DNA of 64,000 nucleotides from Torymus aiolomorphi (Eukaryota > Arthropoda > Insecta > Hymenoptera > Torymidae), in the NCBI GenBank assembly GCA_036365515.1, contig CM070873.1, positions 71,636,529 through 71,700,528 of the forward strand, given 5' to 3'. The stretch's first letter is position 1. Each line of letters opens with the position of its first letter. This document shows, in pieces, positions 49,028-64,000 of the stretch. A program made the position numbers and the translations under genes. Below the pieces are notes generated by a model that was given only the letters and a program-made list of their open reading frames with translations, made no database searches and had not been told where the DNA came from.

Positions 49028-52000
49028 AGAATAGAAAGAAGAGTGAGGGGGGAAAGGAAGAAAGGAAAACAGAGAATGTCGAAAGTGTAATTATAAGCCA
49101 TATCTATTTCCAGGGCGTTTGTATAAAAGAACAATTTTATTCCACTATCAAAGTGAGAAAAGACGAAATTGGGAAGAGTTTTTAGTTAACACAATGTTGT
49201 TGAATGAAGTAAAAAAGGTATAATAGTGAGAGAAAAGCATACGATTTATGATTAAAAACAAAAACAAAAATATTTATTTATTCTTTTATACAATCTTTTG
49301 TAATAGTCAAAACTGGGATTATGTTAAAATTGGACCAAAATTGGAATCATGATAAAACATTTTCAACATCTTATGCTGAACACGGTAACTTTACCTTTTG
49401 TTAAATTATATTCGTTTTACGCGTTGTATCATACTACTTTTTTCCAAAACAAAACATTGGGTAGAACTTTTTTTTTATAAGTAAAAAATCGTTTATTTTT
49501 TCAATTGTTATTGACAAGTTAATAATTTGAATCAATTAGGTTTATTCGTACGCCTAAATGGAGTTGTTAACGTGATTTCCGCGTTATTTTCACAGAACAA
49601 ATATAAATAAATTCAAATTTTGTATGGAGTATAAACTTACAAAGTTAACATTAAAATTTTTCAAAAAACAAATTTTTCTGCGTAATAAATTACAAAAAGT
49701 TTGATGTTGCATGCATTAACCGAAATAAATATAAGATTTACATTTCGAGGTATTTAATGTCATGTATAAGTAACTTTGACGATTTATCAAGGACAGAATG
49801 AAATTTAGTTTTTTTAAAGTTTTAAACTAGTGCGTATATATATATATATAATTAAACATATAAGCTAAGATAATCGACAAAATCTTAGTGTAGAAAATGG
49901 TGCAAAAATCAATTACTCCGATCTACGTTTACGACTTAATAATCGAAGCGATTATAAGTAATTGTCATTAGAACGCAAAAGTCTTACGTGGTCAATATCG
50001 TCGGGGATAATAAGTAGCGTTAACATTACCAAACGTAGAATTGGTAAAAAAAATACTACTTAACAAAAGTCTTCTTAAACTTGACTATATATATTTATTG
50101 CGATACTGTGTATATCTAAACCAATGGATGCTAATGTCCTTTTTTGTTTACCAAGATTCGTACCTTGACAAAGAAATGAAGATGAAAATAATGGAGATCT
50201 GCATTCTGTATGAGTGAAAGGACTGTTTCAAAATATTCATATTTCTTGCTGTTTTACTATTTTATATTCTTGAACCGACTATATTATAAGTATGAATACA
50301 CTCTAAATTGTTTGAAGTGCAGGAAAAACGGTGATGAGATTGATCTTTCCAGTGCTAAAGCAAGAAGTAGCATATTTATCTCTTGAATTTGCAATTACCT
50401 AAATTATGTACTGATTTGTAAGCAAATTTGATAAAAAAGTATTTATTTTTTTATAATTGATAAATAAAATCAAATAAAACTTTCTATCAGCTGTTTATGT
50501 CTGTATATATATAATTTTACCAAAATATATAAAGAAAAATAAATTTCTTTATAAAAAAAAAAAAAAATAAAAATTGGCGTTATTTCAAAATTGTAATTAA
50601 TAACTCCTGAGTCACTATGAAAAATTTAGATTGTATAATCTGAAAAGTAAAAAAGGTACTGCGTTAATTTCATAATATGATTTTCTAACTGTCTCAATAC
50701 TCTCTTCTCAAGCGGAAAGTTTATTTATACGATGTAAAATGTAAATATTATGCTAACAATAATTATTCATAATTGTAGGCTCTGTGTTTTCTACGTAAAA
50801 CTGGTAAGGGTTAAAAAGAGGTGATTTTTGCGCTTAAGGTATTTGTGATCAAAAATGGCATTTTCTTTATATGGTTTTAAAAATTTATACAATTTAAACA
50901 TTTATATTGTGCATAATATATTTTTATTTAGTATAGAAAATTTCTTTTTAAGTTATTTGCATCGTGACGTTATATTATTGAATCCCGTCATCCATAGTAT
51001 AAATTGTATAAATTTGTAAAACTACTTTAAAAATTTTCTGACCAATTTGTAAATGAACTGACTTTGTTAATTGCTGTTCTTTGATACCTGTTTTTTCCAA
51101 GTATGTTGTTGGTTTCAGCTTATATTGAGAGTACAGAATGTTTCGTGGTATGTTTCTTGTGAACACCAGGAGTTAATAAATCAATGGAAATTATGACATA
51201 AATTAAGTAGAAACAGTCGACAAAATCTGTACTCTTATTAAATTAAAAAGTATTCGCTATAGTTAGTTATGCAAAGCGATCTATTTCTTGCCTTGCATAT
51301 TACAACAGTAGTTTGTTATAGTTTTGTCGTTCCAAGTATTTTGATCTGGTGCGATGCTTCAGTTTTTTTCTACCGAAGTATGGAATCGTTACTGTAAGAA
51401 TTGAAATAATATTTCATTTTCCATAATCCCAGAAATGCATATAATGCAACAGAATATTTGTACACATTAAAAAAGCCAAGAAAACATAGTGATAAGCTGT
51501 GATAATACAATATGTATAAATTAGCGAAATAAACCTCAAATAAAATTAAATATAACTAAAAAATTTGATTTACTTTATTTATGATTTCCATACGTTCTGA
51601 TTTTTGCTATAATAATTTTCAAAAATTTCAGTTATATTTTCTAAAGAATGGTGGAGGTGTAGCAGAAAATAATAATTCTGTGAGTTTTATTATTATTGTA
51701 TTTTTGTTTGATAAATGATGTTATAATTATAATAAAGTAGTATACATATATAATAATTAAAATAAACTTATTACAATGCAATAAATTAAAGAATTCATTC
51801 ATTTAATTTGCACGATTTATTTCAATTTACACATTCTAAGTTAAGCATTTCCACTTATTAACTATTCATTTTCTGAAGACGTTAAATTCAGGAATTCATA
51901 ATTTAAAAAAATATATAAAATATTTAATTGCCTTTTGTAAACATGTCTTTAAAATATTATATAATTATAATTACGTACTAAAAGATTAAAAATAATATCA

Positions 52001-52541
52001 AAGTATCATTGAAAAATGTTTGTGAATCGATAAATAAGAAATGCGCTAAAATTGCTCAAATGTCTATAAACAATATTAATTCTTATTATTATTGAAAGTA
52101 AGTTTGTTGCTGCATTACGAATACTTTTCTTTCTATTTTTCTACATTTTGACATTAGTATATATATTCTACGTGGCCTTGTTATAAATCAATGATTTTAA
52201 AGTTTCGTGTCATTGTGTTTATTAATTATTCATTAAGACAATTATGTATTTAGAGATACATGTTACGAATTAAATCGAATATTCAATACTTTGTGTAATA
52301 TTATAGATATACAAATACAACAAAACTAAAAATGTCCTGTAACGTTTATCCTCTAAAGTTTCATATCTTTTTATATCTTGCTTCCGTCAGTGGTTTTCGT
52401 CTTCTTTACGCGATCCACGTTCTCTTCGACGAGTTTATTAATTGTAATTTGTGGAAACAATTTGATGGTTCATTTTTTGTAAACTGCCATCGCTTACATT
52501 AGGGTACGTGGTAAATGCACTCAATGGTTTGTTGCTTCAGC
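49028..52541. other. Convergent 3' region of RING-CH gene (+) and PP2A-A (-)
   Basis: Very AT-rich DNA with many AATAAA or TTTATT words. On the plus strand clustered signals with an A-rich stretch at 50455-50572 could end the RING-CH transcript. On the minus strand the PP2A-A 3' UTR starts at 52541 and could end anywhere in 51.6-52.3 kb. No coding frame is supported; the 63-codon minus frame at 50975-51166 is chance. Confidence 0.5.
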
Positions 52542-59664
<7,123 letters not shown>

Positions 59665-60204
59665 TTTGCCTGCTGCACACTGCTGCTGTTACTGTTATTA
59701 CTCTCCGCTCTCTCGGCTCCGCTCCGCTTTGCGCACACACCTCGCTCCTCTCCTCTCTCTTTCCTTCTCTCTCTTACTCGGTCACTCTTGCGTCCGTCCG
59801 TCCGTGTGTGTGTGTGTGTGTATACGTGCGTATACGGGCGATGGCGATGGCTTATATGTTTTGCCTTCTCCTTTCGCAGTACATGCGTCTGCTCTCGAGT
59901 CCCGAGCGAGGAGAACTGCGGTCGCCCGATGACGACGGTGACGACTATCCGCGACGAGGACGTGCGTGAGCAGGTAGTGTCTCGTCTCTCAAGCAGTAGA
60001 CTCCATGAATCACTGAGGAACGCGCGCGCGCGAAATATAAGTAGGGAATCGGCGTGCTGGCTAGAACGGCTGCTTGCCTCTGTATGAGTGCATACGTGTG
60101 CTTACTGCTTATGCAGAGGACGTTATATATGTTTTGTATTTTACGCGAAGCACGGACGATGAGGTAAGGTGAAGCGCGATGGGCGTATCAATGTATTCGC
60201 TTTG
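59665..60204 (-). promoter_or_regulatory. PP2A-A 5' UTR and CpG-rich promoter
   Basis: Directly upstream of the PP2A-A ATG, GC and CpG are high, with CT tracts and a short GT run (59802-59822). The 185-codon and 88-codon plus frames here are low-complexity shadows. The island ends near 60130. Confidence 0.55.
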
Positions 60205-60599
60205 GTAGGGGTAACACTAGCGCCAAAAGCAATGTTACATTTCTGTACGGTGGCAAAAGCGGAAAACATCGGTATAGGGTGCAGGGTTACCAGATGGCGA
60301 TCTTCTACCCTTTTCACTCACGTACAAGTGATGTCACATTCTTTGAGAGTATATGTTACACAAAAAAATCGTCATCTGCGTGGTGTAGTATAAGCAAAAA
60401 TATTTTTTTTCCATAGAATGATTTGAGTAGGTTTCTAATATGAAAAAATAGAATTTGAACGATAAATATATGGTACAAACTTATCAAATACTATTCGTCA
60501 TGTTAAGCGATGGGTGGCGCCGCTCGGTGGGTTGTTTATCAACTAGTTTGTTTGACGAACAACGTCATTCAAACTTGAAATTCAAATGAGCTTACGACC

Positions 60600-61155
60600 A
60601 TGTACCTTATAACTATATCCGAATTATTTGAGTATGTAGGGGATGGGGTTCGAAAATATGTTGAAGGGGAAAATGTGTATAATGCGAAACATATAATTTA
60701 TTGCGGTATTACAAGGCAAGATGATAACCTTATCGAGGTTATGTGTCTATGTTTGAAAACTTCGTGTTTATTTGGGGTACCTCATGAACTGCACATTAAA
60801 ATAAGTTCAAGTGTGCAGAAGAACAGTTCTGAAATACAGAGAATGATTTCTTGTATTTGTTCGTGCAAAGCAGGTCAATCTGGTCGGTGTAAGCACTGTG
60901 TTGCTGCCTTAGTACATCTTGTGAAGTAAGTAGGTAACGCATAAGATTTTTATTCATAGAATGAAATAAAAAATTATTCATATATATTTTAGAACAGAAA
61001 AGGAATCCATACAAGTAGCTATATGCACTGATGTTAAGCAGCAATGGGGAAAATTCACTCTTTTTACATCCCGTAACACTGCCTTTACGAATTTTTTTAC
61101 TCTTATGATTCTCCATTATAAAAACTTTGGAGTAATTTATTTTATACCACTCTAA
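60600..61155 (+). CDS. SWIM zinc-finger protein fragment inside a TIR element
   Basis: Two exons, 60600-60925 (ends phase 2 at GTAAGT) and 60993-61155 (after TTTTAG), join in frame to 162 aa ending in TAA. Residues about 80-108 read CICSCKAGQSGRCKHCVAAL, a SWIM zinc finger (C-x-C-x(n)-C-x-H). After the junction the sequence KTEKESIQVAICTDVKQQWG resembles the segment that follows the SWIM finger in arthropod proteins combining SWIM with a YqaJ-type exonuclease domain (family memory). No YqaJ domain follows: the frame stops shortly before an inserted hairpin. So it is either a truncated relic or a short SWIM-only protein. The gene lies wholly between inverted repeats, which suggests capture by, or origin in, a transposon. 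Function is unknown; SWIM fingers generally bind nucleic acid or protein. Confidence 0.5.
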
Positions 61156-61189
61156 CCTCAAAATCACAACTTTGATATGATTTTTCGGC

Positions 61190-61330
61190 GCTCGTGGTAT
61201 AAAATACCGTTCGAAACTAGTGCGTAAGTCGATTATTTAGCTGGTGTGACTTTTTGCACGAGCGAAGCGAGTGCGAAAAAGTCACACCACCTAAATAATC
61301 GACTTCCCCACCCGTGTCGAAATGTACTAT
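61190..61330. repeat. Hairpin with GAGCGAAGCGAG apex
   Basis: The arms AAGTCGATTATTTAGCTGGT and its counterpart pair around AAAAAGTCACACC words. The apex reads GCACGAGCGAAGCGAGTGC. The same apex motif occurs near 22750 and 41739. It follows the SWIM frame stop and may have truncated that gene. Confidence 0.5.
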
Positions 61331-61588
61331 ATTTTATTCTTACGTTTGGAACGACTTTTTCGTCAAACAAACTAGTACGGTTGTTTGTCGCATAGCGCCG
61401 CCACCCATCGCTTAACATGACGAATAAAAAATTATCAAAGCGTATCACTCTATAGGTACTTCCCTTCGTTTACCACTTTACCACTTTTGCCACCTTATGA
61501 GAATCGAACATCGCTTTTGGCGCTATTTGTTATCCCTACAAAGGAGATCACAGAATGGAATTTAGACTGCGAGGAAATTCATATTATA

Positions 61589-61950
61589 GTAGGGGTAAGG
61601 ACACTAGCGCCAAAACCAATATCATTTTATACTGAAAGGTGGTGAAAGTTGGAAAATTAAGGTGTTTGAAATTTCGAACGTTCATAGCGAACGAAAGATT
61701 TTTGCCATTTTCAAATTTAGCCGAATTTGGCTACTTAATACATTTAAAATCGGATAATAACTGTATTTCTTCACTTCTCACTCTTGCAGTCACCAGTAAA
61801 CCACACTCCGGGGAATTCTAACCAGAATTAGAAACTTTAAGTTAATATTTCGTTCATTATGAACGTTCGGAATTTCAAACACGTGAAAATTAGGTACAGG
61901 GTGGTGAAATCCATTCAAGTAGACACCACGAAAAATGTGCGTGCGCGCGC

Positions 61951-62010
<60 letters not shown>

Positions 62011-62085
62011 TTTTACTATTCAACCTACGTATTCAATTTTTTGACGATACGGAAATTGCTTTTGGCGCTAGTGTTTGTCTAATTG
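61589..62085. mobile_element. Related TIR element carrying a dispersed repeat and GT microsatellite
   Basis: The left end GTAGGGGTAAGGACACTAGC and a right GGCGCTAGTG near 62055-62065 match the ends of 60205-61539. Inside, 61665-61880 is a copy of 35738-35945 (word GAAATTTCGAACGTTCATAG and a CACTCTTGCAGTCACC block). A CG/GT microsatellite follows at 61937-62009. Confidence 0.5.
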
Positions 62086-62253
62086 TTTATAGTAGTTTTA
62101 TCAAAACAAATAATGATAGCCGGGTACGCACTATAGCACTACGCAGGTCACAGATTCAACAGGGTGCCCCTGCTGTACGCACGCGCGCGCAAGTACACTC
62201 GCGTGTTTACGAAATTGTGCAATCCGCAATGCAATGTGATTGTACCTATTTTC

Positions 62254-62780
62254 CTAGTGGAAATATCATTTATTCAAAACTGTTTAAAATTGTTTAAAAT
62301 TGTTCGAAAGTACGTATTTTTGGACGTTTAAAACAATTTTGAACAGTTTTAAACAGATTTAAACAGATTTAAACAGTTTTGAACAGTTTTAAACAGTATT
62401 AAACTTTTGTTTGAAAATGGTATTAATCAACAAGAATTTGTCTAAAACAGTTTTGAACATTTATGAACAGTATTAAACAGTTTTGAAAAACTTGAAATGG
62501 TTTTAAAAAGTTTTGAACAGTTTTAAATGGTTTTAAACAGTTTTCAACAATTGAAACTCTTAATTATTAATACTATTAATACTATTTTAAAACAAAAGTT
62601 CGAAACTGTTCAAAACTATTCAAAACCGTTTAAAACTGTTTAAAACGGTTCAAAACTGTTTTAAACTGTTCTGAACAAATTCTTATTGATTAATACTATT
62701 TTCACACAAAAGTTCAAAACTGTTCAAAACTGTTTTAAACATCCAAAAATACGTACTTTTGAACAGTTTGGGGAACAGGA
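62254..62780. mobile_element. Periodic fold-back element (word AAAACTGTTC), third copy
   Basis: It begins CCTAGTGGAAATATCATTT and then carries the 10-bp repeat AAAACTGTTC / CAGTTTTGAA with phrase TTTTTGGACGTTTAAAAC at 62312-62330 and its inverted partner near 62735. The right end is poorly defined. Confidence 0.6.
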
Positions 62781-63431
62781 GGGTATGTAAATGAAACACA
62801 ATATAGACACATTATACAGTTATAGTACAGTATATAATCGTAAATGTAATCAAACTTTGATTAAAAAATATTCACTTATAACGAGTATTGGTCATACGCT
62901 AAAAATGGCAAAAATAGTTATTTTTGATGACTTTAAAAATTTTTATTTAAAAAATTAAAATTCCTACAAAAAGCTCATAATAACTTATTTATGTTGGAAA
63001 TGGTCTCAAAAATACAAAGAAAAGAAAATTCGCAGAATAATTAATTGTTAACAATAAATTGTTTATAACAAATTGCCTGACTGTTTGTCAGCATTCTAAT
63101 ATAAAAATTTGGATTCAGGAGATCCGTATCGGTAGACCGATAGGCCATCAGACGACCTCGGAACCTTTCGTCGTTAGTGCATATTTGAAAGGCGCGCGCA
63201 GCGTCTGTCGCTGTCGCAGCAGTAGCACCGACAGAGCGACAATGCCGCTACCATGAAATCGCACCTTTAAGCGTGAAAAAAATCGTTGTCCGAATTCTTA
63301 TACATTTATAGTTTATGGCAATAGAAAATTATACAGAAAAATGACCATAGATTATAAATAATTAAAATTGCGGAAGATTTTTTTCGCGCTTGAGACATGA
63401 GACAAGAGATAAGGCAAATGACGGAGATTCC
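62781..63431. other. Single-copy spacer, nothing supported
   Basis: AT-rich except for a GC-rich patch at 63120-63250. A 65-codon frame there has no recognisable content. Confidence 0.4.
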
Positions 63432-63655
63432 ACAATAATCTGCTCTGCTTGCTCTGCTCCATTCTGCTCTGCTCCGCTCTGCCCTGCTCTGCCTCCTCTA
63501 CCTTACCTGCTAAGCCTGTTTCTGGCTTTGATTGTTAATTCCACTGACGAAACTGATGGGATGGATGGAATTAACCAATCACCGCCAGAAGCAGGCTTAG
63601 CAGGTAAGGCAGAGCAGGCAGAGCAGAGCAAAGCGGAGCAGGGCGGGAGCCTTTC
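63432..63655. mobile_element. CTCTGC-rich fold-back MITE
   Basis: The arms are CTGCTCTGC-rich (63440-63500 and 63610-63655) with inner arms TTACCTGCTAAGCCTG and its complement, and CCAATCA near the loop. It resembles 5411-5650 in composition and loop. Confidence 0.6.
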
Positions 63656-63914
63656 TACAATAGATTCAGTTCAGTGTTCAGTTCAGCTGTTCAGCTGTTC
63701 CGTGGTCTGAACGGATCAAAACGTGAGTTTTCCGTCTACCTAGTATTGTATTACCAATGATCATCTCTGCAAAAGCGACATCATCTTTAAGCTAAGAATC
63801 TTCGTCTTCTCAATCTCGACATTCTCAACCAACTCGGTATTAAGATGAGGACGAATGTGCTCCGAAATTCCTTCTCTTGCTCCGCAGAGCCTTAATCTCA
63901 AGATAGTTCTCTCC
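63656..63914. other. Single-copy spacer
   Basis: No frame or repeat partner is visible between the fold-back and the next periodic element. Confidence 0.35.
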
Positions 63915-64000
63915 CTAGTGGAAATTTAATTTGCTCAAAATAGTTTAAAACAATTCGTCACTGTTCAAATCTGTTTAAAATTGTTTAAAACTGTTCAAAA
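63915..64000. mobile_element. Periodic fold-back element, cut by window end
   Basis: It starts CCCTAGTGGAAATTTAATTT and matches the inverted right end of 19302-20580 over all 85 bp with about one difference. The rest lies beyond the window. Confidence 0.7.

Larger units (their letters stand above)
60205..61539. mobile_element. TIR element enclosing a SWIM zinc-finger gene fragment
   Basis: Inverted ends GTAGGGGTAACACTAGCGCC (60205) and GTAGGGATAACAAATAGCGC (minus strand from 61539) continue inward. GGTGGCAAAAG blocks and TCGTCATGTTAAGCGATGGG appear at 60496-60515 and, inverted, at 61402-61421. They enclose two exons (60600-60925 and 60993-61155) and a small hairpin element (61190-61330). Target duplication is not evident. 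A related end lies at 61589. Confidence 0.6.

Overview
This is eukaryotic nuclear DNA. Genes are split by GT-AG introns, the background is AT-rich with GC/CpG-rich islands at gene 5' ends, CA/GT microsatellites are long, and the spaces between genes are packed with nested fold-back transposable elements. The four recognisable genes are most like arthropod proteins. An insect is likely and a hymenopteran is a guess; nothing here fixes the species.

Host genes, left to right: (i) COX6C (minus, 2 coding exons, 76 aa), a small subunit of mitochondrial complex IV; (ii) RIOK2 (minus, intronless, 506 aa), the atypical kinase of 40S ribosome maturation; (iii) a 580-aa membrane E3 ubiquitin ligase candidate (plus, 9 coding exons, 44624-49027) with an EGF-like module, about seven membrane segments, a complete RING-CH domain and two more membrane segments; (iv) the PP2A 65-kDa scaffold subunit A (minus, 9 coding exons, 52542-59664, 590 aa). 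Genes (iii) and (iv) converge on a roughly 3.5-kb AT-rich 3' region. They do unrelated cellular jobs and form no cluster or operon. GC-rich promoter-like islands lie at about 0.48-3.84, 26.5-28.4, 37.4-38.2 and 59.67-60.2 kb, with a further one inside a PP2A-A intron at 54.06-54.79 kb. The island at 26.5-28.4 kb may hold the distal first exon of gene (iii).

Most of the rest is mobile DNA: 3.9-12.0 kb (Russian-doll MITEs, a 10-bp-periodic fold-back, a GT microsatellite, a diverged ~300-bp repeat), 17.1-25.1 kb (hairpin cluster, periodic fold-backs, a Penelope-like fragment, a 3.65-kb hAT-like element bounded by an 8-bp duplication and carrying inverted ~93-bp minisatellites), 28.5-31 kb (MITEs), 34.0-37.4 kb (two inverted copies of one element, one interrupted by a TA-flanked element carrying a tRNA-like sequence), 38.3-44.0 kb (nested fold-backs, a 5S-rRNA-derived segment), 55.2-56.5 kb (three fold-backs in a PP2A-A intron) and 60.2-64.0 kb (a TIR element carrying a SWIM zinc-finger gene fragment, then more periodic elements).

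The best candidate for something undescribed is a set of fold-back elements with CCC(T)-type termini whose whole interior is a degenerate ~10-bp repeat that reverses orientation near the middle. At least eight loci in this window share that design while using different repeat words. The TA-flanked element with the tRNA-like sequence, whose empty site is preserved in a sister copy in the same window, and the SWIM fragment inside a TIR element come next. All boundaries were read by eye.
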